From: Roseomonas sp.
GTDB lineage: Bacteria; Pseudomonadota; Alphaproteobacteria; Acetobacterales; Acetobacteraceae
Assembly (NCBI GenBank): GCA_020249435.1
Contig: JADCFQ010000012.1
Span: 1 to 64,000, forward strand
DNA length: 64,000 nt
Reading direction: 5' to 3'
The position numbers and the translations under genes were made by a program. The notes beneath the pieces were generated by a model that was given only the letters and a program-made list of their open reading frames with translations, searched no databases and was not told the DNA's origin. Of the stretch, positions 53,927 to 62,983 are shown in pieces. Every line of letters begins with the position of its first letter. Position 1 is the first letter of the stretch.

Positions 53927-54529
53927 ATGCGCTTTCTCCGCCGCTTGCTGGGCAGCCCGCCCTCCCAGGAACCAGAGGCATTCGGGGCATTCCTGCATCG
54001 CCAGGGCGCCTTTGTCGCGCAAAAGACCGTACTGGATTATTGCCGGGTCAAGATTGGGCGGAATGAGGTCGCCTTCTTCGGCGATCCGGATTTCCAGGCC
54101 GCGCTGAACCATTGCCGCTGGCAGGTGTTTCTGGCCGCCCAAAGCGATGTCATGGCCCTGGCCGAGGCTTGGCTCCGCCCCTTCTGGCGGGGTCAGGAGC
54201 CGCTTTTGGCGGATCGGCTGGTCGCGCTGCATGCCGATTTCATGGCCGATGACACGCCGCCAGAGGAGGAAAAGGCGGCCTTCGCTGCCAGCCTGACCGC
54301 CCTGCCGGGGCATCTGGCCGGGCTGCAATTGGCCGCGCCGCATAATGCGCGGACGCTCCCCCTGCTGGCCGAAGCACCGCTTTTCGCGACCCTGCCAATC
54401 CATGCCGATCAAAGGAAGGATGAGGGGCCAGCGATCCGCGGCGCCTTGCGGTTTCACATGGTCTCGACCCAGCAGGAAATGGAACGCGGCTTCGACCCGG
54501 CAGGACTTTCGGCGCGGCTTGGCGCTTGA
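53927..54529 (+). CDS. Conserved-looking protein of unknown function (200 residues)
   Basis: 200 residues, no signal peptide or membrane helix, rich in Ala, Leu and Phe with alpha-helical character. Notable segments are FLHRQGAFVAQKTVLDYCRVKIGRNEVAFFGDPDF near the N terminus and FHMVSTQQEMERGFDPAGLSARLGA at the C terminus. I do not recognise the family. It has a clear promoter and is divergent from the symporter operon, so the shared intergenic region may coordinate the two. Its position inside a short-chain acid uptake locus suggests it serves that locus, but this is an inference from location only. Confidence 0.75.
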   Translation: MRFLRRLLGSPPSQEPEAFGAFLHRQGAFVAQKTVLDYCRVKIGRNEVAFFGDPDFQAALNHCRWQVFLAAQSDVMALAEAWLRPFWRGQEPLLADRLVALHADFMADDTPPEEEKAAFAASLTALPGHLAGLQLAAPHNARTLPLLAEAPLFATLPIHADQRKDEGPAIRGALRFHMVSTQQEMERGFDPAGLSARLGA

Positions 54530-54872
54530 ACAGGCATGATCGGGCAGCAATCGGCCGCCTAAATTGCCACAGAGATTTAGGAAGAATATCCTTTTCAAAT
54601 GGCGGAATTTTATGACATGGAATTTAGTCGAAAAGTGAAAATATAGTAATTTAGCGGAAATTTTATCGCCTTTTTTAAATCTGGCGTAAATTTTTGTTGC
54701 GAAACCTTGAATTCCCAAGCATCACTCACTGGCCTGCCGTCTCGGCGCGGCGTTGGCTTTCGCGCATGCGCTGGCCACCGCAACCGTCATGGGAGGCGCG
54801 TCCTGGCCAAGCGACCGCCCGGAATTGGTAGCCGCAAGGCCAATAACAGTGTCAGGAAAGGAAGGCGTCTGA
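54530..54872. other. AT-rich intergenic region before the MHS transporter gene
   Basis: About 340 bases without a gene. From roughly 54560 to 54715 the sequence is markedly AT-rich for this genome, with runs such as GGAATTTTATGACATGGAAT and AAATTTTTG and partly repeated AATTTAG / GGAAATTTTAT blocks. This could be a promoter with upstream elements or a remnant of transferred DNA. The right part returns to normal GC and ends in the ribosome binding site AGGAAAGGAAGG. Confidence 0.55.
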
Positions 54873-56549
54873 ATGAGTGCAACAACAGCGGGCGGCGGGG
54901 CTGAACCCCGGCCAATGACCCGTGAAGAGAGGAAGGTCATTGTTGCCTCCTCCCTCGGCACGGTTTTCGAATGGTATGATTTCTATCTTTACGGCTCACT
55001 GGCTGCCGTTATCGGCGCCAACTTCTTCAGCCAATATCCCGAAACCACCCGCAATATCTTTGCGCTGATCGCCTTTGCCGCCGGATTCCTGGTGCGCCCC
55101 TTCGGCGCGCTGGTGTTTGGCCGCCTGGGTGACCTGGTCGGCCGCAAATACACCTTCCTGATCACCATCCTGATCATGGGTGCTTCCACTTTCGTGGTTG
55201 GCATCCTGCCCACATCGGATCAGATCGGCATCATTGCCCCGGTCACCCTCATCATCCTCCGCCTGCTGCAAGGCTTGGCGCTGGGCGGCGAATATGGTGG
55301 CGCCGCGACCTATGTGGCCGAACACGCGCCCCATGGAAGGCGCGGTTTCTACACCAGCTTCATTCAGATCACGGCAACGGCGGGGCTTTTCCTTTCGCTG
55401 CTGGTGATCCTGTTCACGCAGCTTGCGGTCGGCCCGGATGCCTTCAAGGCCTGGGGCTGGCGCGTGCCCTTCCTGCTGTCCATTGTGCTGCTCGGCATTT
55501 CCGTCTGGATCCGCTTGCAGATGGAAGAAAGCCCAGCCTTCCAAAAGATGAAGGCGGAAGGCAAGCATTCCAAGGCGCCGATCTCCGAAGCCTTCTTCCA
55601 GTGGAAGAACGCCAAGGTGGCATTGTTTGCGCTGCTTGGGCTGGTCGCTGGTCAGGCGGTGGTTTGGTATACGGGCCAATTCTATGCGCTGTTCTTCCTG
55701 GGCCAGGTGCTCAAGGTGGATAGCTTCACCACCAACATGCTGATTGCCTGGTCGCTGGTGCTGGGTTCTGGTGGTTTCGTGCTGTTCGGCTGGCTGTCGG
55801 ACAGGATTGGCCGCAAGCCGATCATCCTGGGCGGCTGCCTGATCGCGGCGCTCACCTATTTCCCGCTGTTTAAGCTGCTGAGTGCGGAAGCCAATCCTGA
55901 TCTGCATAAGGCGCACCAGACTATTGCGGTGCGGGTAGTGACCGATACGGCGGCTTGTTCCTTCCAGTTCAACCCAACCGGCACGGCGCGCTTCACCGCA
56001 CCTTGCGATATCGCCAAGGCAGCGCTGGCGCGGGCTTCCGTGAACTACAGCGTCGAATCAGCCCCGGCGGGCACGGTTGCCACCGTGCATATCCAGGGCC
56101 AACCGCCGATCATGGCCAATAGCCCGACCTTCGCGCGGGATTTGGCTGCGGCGCTGACGGCGGCGGGCTATCCGGCGGCATCCAACCCCTCGGTCGTGAA
56201 AATGTCCTCGCCTTTCGACATTTTCCGGGAACAGCCGGCGGTGTTGATCGGCGTGCTCACGCTGCTCGTGATCTATGTCACCATGGTCTACGGGCCGATC
56301 GCGGCAGCGCTGGTGGAGCTATTCCCAACACGCATCCGCTATACCTCCATGTCGCTGCCTTATCACATCGGCAATGGCTGGTTCGGCGGGCTGCTGCCGG
56401 CCACCAGCTTCGCCATGATCGCGCAGACGGGGGATGTTTATTACGGGCTTTGGTACCCGATCGTGATCGCCTTGATGACGGTGGTGATCGGCACCTTCTT
56501 CGTGCCGGAAACCAAGGACCGCGACATTTACGCGGAAGACGACAAGTAA
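54873..56549 (+). CDS. MHS-family (major facilitator) transporter with periplasmic insert
   Basis: 558 residues, 12 membrane helices of the metabolite:H+ symporter family (FEWYDFYLYGSLAAVIG at helix 1, first motif A GRLGDLVGRKY, second GWLSDRIGRKP). An insert of about 110 residues (337-447) lies between helices 9 and 10, on the periplasmic side by topology, and carries cysteines 362 and 378 that could form a disulfide. Relatives carry short organic acids, alpha-ketoglutarate or proline. It sits inside the short-chain acid uptake locus, interrupting the usual symporter/DUF294/exonuclease/acs group. A terminator follows 50 bases after the stop. Confidence 0.9.
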   Translation: MSATTAGGGAEPRPMTREERKVIVASSLGTVFEWYDFYLYGSLAAVIGANFFSQYPETTRNIFALIAFAAGFLVRPFGALVFGRLGDLVGRKYTFLITILIMGASTFVVGILPTSDQIGIIAPVTLIILRLLQGLALGGEYGGAATYVAEHAPHGRRGFYTSFIQITATAGLFLSLLVILFTQLAVGPDAFKAWGWRVPFLLSIVLLGISVWIRLQMEESPAFQKMKAEGKHSKAPISEAFFQWKNAKVALFALLGLVAGQAVVWYTGQFYALFFLGQVLKVDSFTTNMLIAWSLVLGSGGFVLFGWLSDRIGRKPIILGGCLIAALTYFPLFKLLSAEANPDLHKAHQTIAVRVVTDTAACSFQFNPTGTARFTAPCDIAKAALARASVNYSVESAPAGTVATVHIQGQPPIMANSPTFARDLAAALTAAGYPAASNPSVVKMSSPFDIFREQPAVLIGVLTLLVIYVTMVYGPIAAALVELFPTRIRYTSMSLPYHIGNGWFGGLLPATSFAMIAQTGDVYYGLWYPIVIALMTVVIGTFFVPETKDRDIYAEDDK

Positions 56550-56596
56550 GCCTTGGTCGGGGCGGCGCTGCCGCCCTGCCCTGCTGAGATACTGAA

Positions 56597-56626
56597 AGCG
56601 GCGCCGGATCACGGCGTCGCTTTTTT
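56597..56626 (+). terminator. Rho-independent terminator after the MHS transporter gene
   Basis: A 10-bp stem AGCGGCGCCG / CGGCGTCGCT (one G-T pair) around GATCA is followed by six T. Confidence 0.85.
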
Positions 56627-56663
56627 CATGCCTTGGCGGGGCGGCTCTGGCATAAAATAAACC

Positions 56664-58106
56664 ATGCCCATAACCTTACCCGGCCATGCCCCCATCGCCG
56701 TGCTGACCGGCCCGGCCCGTGCTGCCATGGGCGCGGCGCCGCCCGCGCTGCCAGCCGCAACGCCCTTGGGCCAAGCCATCGCCACCATGGCGGCGGCGCG
56801 CACTTCTGCCCTGATGGTGGTGGATGACACAGGCCGTGCCATTGGCATTCTGACCGAACAGGATATCGCGCGCCGCGTGGCGTTTCAGCTTGGCCCCGAG
56901 GCACCGCTCACCGCCGCCATGACCGCGCCGCTGATCGCCTGCACCCCGGATGAGGGGCTCTGGCGCGCCATTGCCCTGCTCCGCCAGCATGGCCTCAGGC
57001 ATTTGCCGGTGCTGGATGCAGCAGGTCGCTGCCTCGGCATGCTGCATCGGGCCGAGGCGCTTGCGGCTGTCTCCGGCGGGCTGCTGACGCATCTTGAGGC
57101 GCTGTCGGGCAATGTCGCTGCCATCAAAGCGGCCCAGGCCGGCATAGCGCGCGCGCTGCTCGCGGAAGGGCTGAGTGCGGAAGCCGTGGTGCGGCTGGTC
57201 AATGGCATCAATCTGGATCTGCATCGGCGCATCCTGGCGGAAACCCTCGCTGATCATGGCCCAGCGCCGGTGCCCTTCACCCTGCTGGTCATGGGCAGCC
57301 TGGGGCGCGGCGAAAGCCTGCTGACGCCTGATCAGGATAATGGCCTGATATTGGAAGACTACCCGGATCAGGACCACGGCAGCGTGGATGCCTGGTTCCG
57401 CCCCTTTACCGAGGATTTCAATCAGCGCCTGGATCAGGCGGGGTTTCCGCTCTGTCCCGGCGGGATCATGGCGCGCAATCCGCTCTGGCGGAAAACAGCG
57501 CGGCAATGGCGCGATCAAATGGGCGTCTGGGCCAATCGCCGCGCCGGGGCGGCCCTACTGTTCGGCGATATCGTGTTTGATTTCCGCCCGGCGCAGGGGG
57601 GCGAGGCAGAGGCGGCTTCCCTCCGCCAACACCTCGCGGCGCTATTGGCGTCCCGCCCCGCCTGGTTGGCGGCCATGGCAGCACAAAACAGCAGCCTGCA
57701 GGTGGGGCTCACGCTATTTGGTGGCTTTGCCGATGATGAACCCGGCCCCGGCAGCCGCACGGATTTGAAGCTGCATGGGCTGATGCCCTTGGTCGCCGCA
57801 ACGCGGCTTTTGGCTTTGCGCGATGGCATCACCGAAACGGGGACATCGGCGCGTATCGCTGGCCTGGCCGCGCGGGGCAGCATCGCCGCGCGGGAAGCGA
57901 GCAGCTTGCAGGCTGGCTTTGCCCTGCTGCTGGATGTTGTCTTGCGCCAGCAATTGGCCGATCACGCCGCCGGCCGCCGCCCCGGCAATCTGGTGGACAC
58001 CGCAACACTGCCCAAGGAAGCACGGCAGGCATTGCGGGAGGCTTTGAAGGCGGTGCGCAGCTTCTCCCGCACCAGCTTTGCGGGCTTTACGGGCGAGGTC
58101 TGGTAG
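56664..58106 (+). CDS. CBS-pair protein with DUF294 nucleotidyltransferase-like domain
   Basis: 480 residues. Two CBS-type repeats fill about 20-145 (LGQAIATMAAARTSALMVVDDTGRAIGILTEQDI, then LWRAIALLRQHGLRHLPVLDAAGRCLGMLH). Then comes the nucleotidyltransferase-like signature GSLGRGE (211-217) with Asp223 and Asp225 (PDQDN), followed by a helical DUF294 C-terminal domain. Family members lie beside VC_2705-type symporters, DEDDh exonucleases and acs, and are thought to regulate acetate uptake or activation by nucleotide sensing; the mechanism is not shown. It is transcribed toward the convergent exonuclease gene, with stops nine bases apart. Confidence 0.88.
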   Translation: MPITLPGHAPIAVLTGPARAAMGAAPPALPAATPLGQAIATMAAARTSALMVVDDTGRAIGILTEQDIARRVAFQLGPEAPLTAAMTAPLIACTPDEGLWRAIALLRQHGLRHLPVLDAAGRCLGMLHRAEALAAVSGGLLTHLEALSGNVAAIKAAQAGIARALLAEGLSAEAVVRLVNGINLDLHRRILAETLADHGPAPVPFTLLVMGSLGRGESLLTPDQDNGLILEDYPDQDHGSVDAWFRPFTEDFNQRLDQAGFPLCPGGIMARNPLWRKTARQWRDQMGVWANRRAGAALLFGDIVFDFRPAQGGEAEAASLRQHLAALLASRPAWLAAMAAQNSSLQVGLTLFGGFADDEPGPGSRTDLKLHGLMPLVAATRLLALRDGITETGTSARIAGLAARGSIAAREASSLQAGFALLLDVVLRQQLADHAAGRRPGNLVDTATLPKEARQALREALKAVRSFSRTSFAGFTGEVW

Positions 58107-58115
58107 GTAGCCCGC

Positions 58116-58823
58116 TTAGAAATGCTCTGCCGTCGCGGCCATGGCGGCGGTCATGCGGCTGCGCCGGGCCAATTCGGTCAGATCATCCACGCCGCGCGCC
58201 GCGGCCCGCGCGATCAGGCTGACCCAAAGCGCCGCGGTTGCTTCCGCATCACCCAGCGCCTGGTGCCGCCCGGCAATCACAATCCCCGCACGGCCACACA
58301 GCCCATCGAGCGAATGATCCGCTTCCTCGGGATCGAGCCAGCGAGAGGTCGCGACACTGCACAGGAAGGGATTGCCGAAGGCGGGCGCGCCGCGAAACTC
58401 CTCAGCAAAAATCAGGGCGCGGTCGAAGGCAGCATTATGCGCGACCAGCACATCATCACCGATGAATTCCTGAAACCGCGTAAGGGCGCCGGCGGCGGGC
58501 GGCGCATCGGCCACCATGGCGTCGGTAATGCCGTGATAGCGGATGGACCCGGGCGGGATGGCGCGGGCGGGGTTGACCAGGGTGGTGAAGCTTTCGCGCG
58601 CCTCGCCATCGCGCAGCCGGACCGCGCCGATGGACAGCAGCCGATCACCGCCGCTGACATCAAGCCCGGTCGATTCCAGATCAAACACCACATAGCGCTG
58701 GGCAATCAGCGGGCCGGCGGGAAGGGCCGCGTGGAAATGTGCCCGGGCGCGGAGGAATTCGCGCAAGCCTGGCTTCAGCCCATTGCCAAGTGCACCCAGG
58801 GCACGGCGGAGGAAGCCGCTCAT
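58116..58823 (-). CDS. DEDDh-type 3'-5' exonuclease (DNA polymerase III epsilon-like)
   Basis: 235 residues. The first metal motif is FDLESTGLD with Asp48 and Glu50, followed by a central AHNAAFDRALIFAEEF and the C-terminal HQALGDAEATAAL, giving the full DEDDh set. It should degrade single-stranded DNA or RNA ends. It is not the replicative epsilon because dnaQ is usually larger and this sits in the acs locus, where such exonucleases are often found. Start at 58823 is used; an ATG at 58880 would add 19 residues. No clear ribosome binding site for either. Confidence 0.88.
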   Translation of the reverse strand: MSGFLRRALGALGNGLKPGLREFLRARAHFHAALPAGPLIAQRYVVFDLESTGLDVSGGDRLLSIGAVRLRDGEARESFTTLVNPARAIPPGSIRYHGITDAMVADAPPAAGALTRFQEFIGDDVLVAHNAAFDRALIFAEEFRGAPAFGNPFLCSVATSRWLDPEEADHSLDGLCGRAGIVIAGRHQALGDAEATAALWVSLIARAAARGVDDLTELARRSRMTAAMAATAEHF

Positions 58824-59036
58824 GTTTGGGCGTGCTGGCTTGGGGTGGGGCGTGGCAGGGGCATGGACTGAGCCTCGCATGGTTTGGCTGAGGGTTTCCA
58901 GAAATCTCGGTGAGTGGCTTGCGCCAGCGCAAAACGAGGCAACGCGGCACGCGATTATTGCATCGGGGCTTGCGCTGCGCCCCGCCAAGGCGGCAGGCTG
59001 AATTCAGTCCGGCGCTGCCACAAAAAAGGGGGAACC

Positions 59037-60932
59037 ATGTCCGAGGCCACGCAATATGACGCGACCCATGCGCGCTGGAAGCGCGACCCCGAAGCCTATT
59101 GGGCAGAGGCCGCGCGCGGCATTGATTGGGACCGCGCGCCGCAGCGGATTTTTGATGCCTCGATGGGCGTTTATGGGCGCTGGTTTCCCGATGCAGCGCT
59201 GAATACCTGCCACAATGCCGTGGACCGCCATGTCGCTGCCGGGCGCGGGCAGCAGGATGCGATCATCTATGACAGCCCCATGACCGGGCAGGTGCAGCGC
59301 ATCACCTATGCCGAATTGCAGAACCGCGTGGCGAAGCTGGCCGGCGCCCTGGCCGCGCGCGGCATTACCAAGGGCGACCGCGTGGTGATCTATATGCCCA
59401 TGGTGCCGGAAGCGGCGATTGCCATGCTGGCCACCGCGCGGCTTGGGGCCGTGCATTCCGTCGTATTCGGCGGCTTCGCGGCGGCGGAACTCGCGAGCCG
59501 CATTGCGGATGCCAAACCGAAAGCGATCATCAGCGCATCCTGCGGTTTGGAGCCAGGACGCGTTGTGAAATACAAGCCGCTATTGGATGAGGCGATTGCG
59601 CTTTCGCCGCATAAGCCATCCTGCGTGCTGATCCTACAACGCCCGCAAGCGCCTTGCGATCTGACGCCGGGGCGGGATGAGGATTTGCTGGCGGTGGAAG
59701 AAGCCGCCGCGCCGCACCCTTGCGTTTCTGTCGCCGCCACTGATCCGCTGTATATCCTTTACACCTCGGGCACCACCGGCCAGCCCAAGGGGATTTTGCG
59801 CGACAATGGCGGGCATGCCGTCGCGCTGCATCATTCCATGGAGCTGGTCTATGGCATGAAGCCTGGCGATGTGTACTGGGCGGCTTCCGATGTCGGCTGG
59901 GTGGTGGGGCATTCCTACATCGTTTACGCACCGCTGCTCGCGGGCTGCACCACGGTCTTGTTTGAAGGCAAGCCTGTCGGCACACCCGACCCCGGCACTT
60001 TCTGGCGCGTTTGTGCCGATCACGGCGTGAAGCTGCTCTTCACCGCGCCCACCGCCATTCGCGCCATCAAGAAGGAAGATCCGGATGGTGTTTTCCTGAA
60101 GAAATACGATCTGTCGAAGCTGGAGGCGCTCTATTTGGCAGGTGAGCGTTGTGACCCCGATACCATCACCTGGTCGGAACGCCTGTTGCAAAAACCCGTG
60201 GTGGATCATTGGTGGCAGACGGAAACCGGCTGGACCATCACCGGCAATTTCCGGGGCCTCGGCCTTTTCCCGACCCGCGCCGGTTCCGGCGGCAAGCCCG
60301 CGCCCGGCTATGATGTGGTGGTGTTGGATGAGGCCGGCCAGCCTGTCCCGCGCGGGCAGATCGGCAGCCTTGCGGTGAAGCTGCCCTTGCCGCCATCAGC
60401 TTTGCCGACACTCTACCAGGCCGATGAGCGTTTCAAGGAAGCCTATCTTTCGCATTTCGCTGGCCATTACAGCACCGCCGATGCCGGCATGATTGACGAA
60501 GAAGGCTATGTTTCCGTGATGAGCCGAACCGATGACATCATCAATGTCGCGGGCCACCGGCTTTCGACGGGGGCGATGGAAGAAGTGCTGGCCGCGCATC
60601 CCGATATCGCCGAATGCGCCGTGGTTGGCGTGCGCGATACGTTGAAGGGGCAAGTGCCGCTCGGTCTGGTGGTGGTGAAATCCGGCGTGAACAAGCCAGA
60701 AGATACGCTGGCGCGCGAATTGATCGGCCTGGTGCGCGAGAAGATCGGGCCTGTTGCTGCCTTCAAGGATGCGAAGGTGGTGGCGCGGCTGCCCAAGACG
60801 CGCAGCGGCAAGATCCTGCGTGCCACCATGCGCAAGATCGCCGATGCCGAGCCCTATACCGTGCCGCCCACCATTGATGATCCGGCGATCCTGGAGGAGA
60901 TCACGGTGGTGCTGAAGGGCGCCATGAGGTGA
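59037..60932 (+). CDS. Acetyl/propionyl-CoA synthetase (AMP-forming)
   Basis: 631 residues. Adenylation landmarks: ATP loop YTSGTTGQPKG (242 on), WWQTETGWTITGNF, hinge TDDIINVAGHRLSTG, and the catalytic Lys592 in TRSGKILRATMRKI. The FLKKYDLSKLEALYLAGERCDPDT stretch and 631-residue length favour propionyl-CoA synthetase (PrpE) over Acs, but the two are hard to separate by eye. It activates acetate or propionate taken up by the symporter. Acs-type enzymes are usually inhibited by acetylation of this Lys. ATG at 59037 is preceded by GGGGGAAC; the longer frame to 58914 overlaps exonuclease upstream DNA. Confidence 0.92.
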   Translation: MSEATQYDATHARWKRDPEAYWAEAARGIDWDRAPQRIFDASMGVYGRWFPDAALNTCHNAVDRHVAAGRGQQDAIIYDSPMTGQVQRITYAELQNRVAKLAGALAARGITKGDRVVIYMPMVPEAAIAMLATARLGAVHSVVFGGFAAAELASRIADAKPKAIISASCGLEPGRVVKYKPLLDEAIALSPHKPSCVLILQRPQAPCDLTPGRDEDLLAVEEAAAPHPCVSVAATDPLYILYTSGTTGQPKGILRDNGGHAVALHHSMELVYGMKPGDVYWAASDVGWVVGHSYIVYAPLLAGCTTVLFEGKPVGTPDPGTFWRVCADHGVKLLFTAPTAIRAIKKEDPDGVFLKKYDLSKLEALYLAGERCDPDTITWSERLLQKPVVDHWWQTETGWTITGNFRGLGLFPTRAGSGGKPAPGYDVVVLDEAGQPVPRGQIGSLAVKLPLPPSALPTLYQADERFKEAYLSHFAGHYSTADAGMIDEEGYVSVMSRTDDIINVAGHRLSTGAMEEVLAAHPDIAECAVVGVRDTLKGQVPLGLVVVKSGVNKPEDTLARELIGLVREKIGPVAAFKDAKVVARLPKTRSGKILRATMRKIADAEPYTVPPTIDDPAILEEITVVLKGAMR

Positions 60933-61099
60933 TTGTTTCAAACCAATGAGACTCAAATGGTGGGTCAGAAAATGCATTCCCACGAAGGGCAAAAGCGTCT
61001 CTCGCGAAGGAAGGCGAAAGGGTGCCGCTCTGGGTCTCGTAAAATTTTAAGGACGCCAGCCCATGCCCGTATCGAATACTGAACCAAGATTTCTGTGGC

Positions 61100-61639
61100 T
61101 TACCAAAAATGCGGATCGCTTAATGCCATAACGCAGATACTCGGCCCCTTCAGCGGAGCGAACCCGTTCCCCCGCAGCGACTGTGCAACCCAGCCATGCG
61201 GGTGGCTTAGTGGTAGAGGTGCGGGGGCCATCTCCTCGGTGATGGCTGTGAATCCAAGCTTTCCATAAAAGCGAGGATCGCCATAGGTGATTACAATCTC
61301 GATATTGGCTTCCCTCAGCCTTGCGAGTGCGTGACGCAGCAGGGCCTGTCCGATCCCTTGCCGCTGGCTGTTGGACGCGACGGCCATGGGCGAGAGCAGG
61401 AAAACCTGACGCACATCATGCGCGTAAACAAGCCGGGTGAATATCGCCGCTCCAACCAGCGCCCCGTCTTTCAAGGCTGTGAATACGTGAATATCCTTGG
61501 GCGCCGTTTCAGTCAGCAGTTTTTGCACAAGACCGCCGATTAATGCACCCTCCGTCGCGCCCTCTGCGGCGCAGAAGGTTGCGCTGAAGAAATCCGTGAT
61601 GCTTGCTACGCGCTTTTCATAACAGGCCGAAAACTCCAT
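61100..61639 (-). CDS. GNAT family N-acetyltransferase
   Basis: 179 residues. The acetyl-CoA loop is QRQGIGQALL, after the beta-strand VFLLSPMAVASNS; the later YGDPRFYGKLGF is typical of the YhbS-like group. The N-terminal third has the alpha/beta core with GALVGAAIFTRLV. Substrate unknown. It lies next to the synthetase but on the opposite strand; Acs-type enzymes can be controlled by lysine acetylation through GNATs, so a role in that regulation is a tempting but unproven possibility. The 167 bases between are without a gene. Confidence 0.88.
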   Translation of the reverse strand: MEFSACYEKRVASITDFFSATFCAAEGATEGALIGGLVQKLLTETAPKDIHVFTALKDGALVGAAIFTRLVYAHDVRQVFLLSPMAVASNSQRQGIGQALLRHALARLREANIEIVITYGDPRFYGKLGFTAITEEMAPAPLPLSHPHGWVAQSLRGNGFAPLKGPSICVMALSDPHFW

Positions 61640-61746
61640 CGCTTATTTCTTCGGACGTTAAAGCTCCTTGATGTAAGGAGGTTAGCATGGAAAGATGATA
61701 TTGGTCAATTCAAGCCTGAGGGAGAGGTCCTATGCGCTTGAGTTCA

Positions 61747-62175
61747 TCAATCCTCAATCCCATCGCGGTTTTCAATGCTCATGAAGGTGGCGGTCAGGAA
61801 GGCAATCAACCTTTCCTGATCGGCGGTGACGGCAAAGATTTCCGTCTGCACCAGGCTCAGTGTGCGCCCGGCCTTCAGCACCTTGCCGCGCGCGATGATG
61901 TGATCCCCCGCAGCGGGTGCCAAGAAATTGATTTTCATTTCTGTCGTCAGCACGCCGCGATTGGCAGGCATGAGACTGAGCGCAGCATAACCCGCCGCGC
62001 TATCAGCAATGGCGGTCAAGGCGCCACCATGGACAAAGCCATGCTGCTGCGAAAGTTCTGGCTTTGGCGTGAGTGAGATTTCAACCTCACCGGGCGAGAT
62101 GCGCGTCATCTCCGCGCCAAAAAGCCGCATCAGCCCTTGCCTGGCGAAGCTGGTGCGAAGGCGGGTTTCCACCAT
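61747..62175 (-). CDS. PaaI-type hot-dog thioesterase
   Basis: 142 residues, a single hot-dog domain. HGFVHGGALTAIADSAAGYAA is the PaaI/ACOT13-type motif with the catalytic region. It hydrolyses acyl- or aryl-acyl-CoA thioesters. The gene starts 11 bases after the yebC stop on the same strand, so it is likely last in the yebC transcript. It contains no other features. Confidence 0.9.
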   Translation of the reverse strand: MVETRLRTSFARQGLMRLFGAEMTRISPGEVEISLTPKPELSQQHGFVHGGALTAIADSAAGYAALSLMPANRGVLTTEMKINFLAPAAGDHIIARGKVLKAGRTLSLVQTEIFAVTADQERLIAFLTATFMSIENRDGIED

Positions 62176-62186
62176 GCTGATGGCGC

Positions 62187-62909
62187 CTATTCGACCTCAA
62201 GATTGGCGTAGATATTCTGGATATCGTCGTGATCATCCAGCATATCGAGCAGCTTCACCACATCCTTGGCGCGTTCCTCATCCAGCTTGATGTCATTGGT
62301 GGACCACCATTCAAGCTTGGCCGCTTCCGCCGTGCCAAAACGCGCTTCCAAGGCATCACGCACCGCGGCGAAGTCTTCCACACTGGTGGAAACCTCATGC
62401 CCGTCTTCGGTGCTTTCCACATCCTCGGCGCCGGCTTCAATCGCGGCTTCCAGCATGGCATCGGCCGAGGCGATATCGGGCTTGTAGCGCAGCACGCCCT
62501 TCCGTTCGAATTGGAAAGCGACCGAGTTCGTCTCGCCCAGCGCACCACCATTCTTGGCGAACATGGACCGCAAATCACCACCGGTGCGGTTGCGATTATC
62601 GGTCAGCGCTTCGGCGATGATCGCAATGCCATGCGGGCCATAGCCTTCATAGCGCACTTCTTCGTAATCCTCGCCCTGCCCAGCGGTGACGGCGCGTTTG
62701 ATGGCGCGGTCAATCGTATCGCGCGTCATATTCGCGGTCAGCGCGGCCTTCACGGCAGCGCGTAGCCGCGGATTGGCCGCTGGATCGGGCAGGCCAATCT
62801 TGGCCGAGACGGTGATTTCGCGAATGAGCTTGCCGAAGGCTTGCGCCTTTTTCGCACCCTGGGCAGCCTTGCGGTGCATGACGTTTTTCGCGTGGGAATG
62901 GCCGGCCAT
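62187..62909 (-). CDS. yebC: YebC/PmpR family DNA-binding or translation factor
   Basis: 240 residues. The family start [28 protein letters not shown], then [32 protein letters not shown], and the acidic C-terminal domain with [13 protein letters not shown] are all present. Once viewed only as a transcription factor, the family is also implicated in helping ribosomes through hard-to-translate runs such as polyproline. ATG at 62909 gives the family start; a 5-residue longer start at 62924 or the frame to 62978 is less likely. Upstream is the YmdB-type gene with a 75-bp gap. Confidence 0.94.
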   Translation of the reverse strand: MAGHSHAKNVMHRKAAQGAKKAQAFGKLIREITVSAKIGLPDPAANPRLRAAVKAALTANMTRDTIDRAIKRAVTAGQGEDYEEVRYEGYGPHGIAIIAEALTDNRNRTGGDLRSMFAKNGGALGETNSVAFQFERKGVLRYKPDIASADAMLEAAIEAGAEDVESTEDGHEVSTSVEDFAAVRDALEARFGTAEAAKLEWWSTNDIKLDEERAKDVVKLLDMLDDHDDIQNIYANLEVE

Positions 62910-62983
62910 TGCCGCAACTTTCATTTTTGTAAATGGGAAACCGGCGCGGCTTATATCCGGCCAGTGAGGGGGCGCCAAGCTGT

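Noticed and set aside
60933-61099. A short gene between the synthetase and the GNAT gene
   Set aside because: No coherent reading frame with a ribosome binding site was found in the 167 bases; treated as intergenic.
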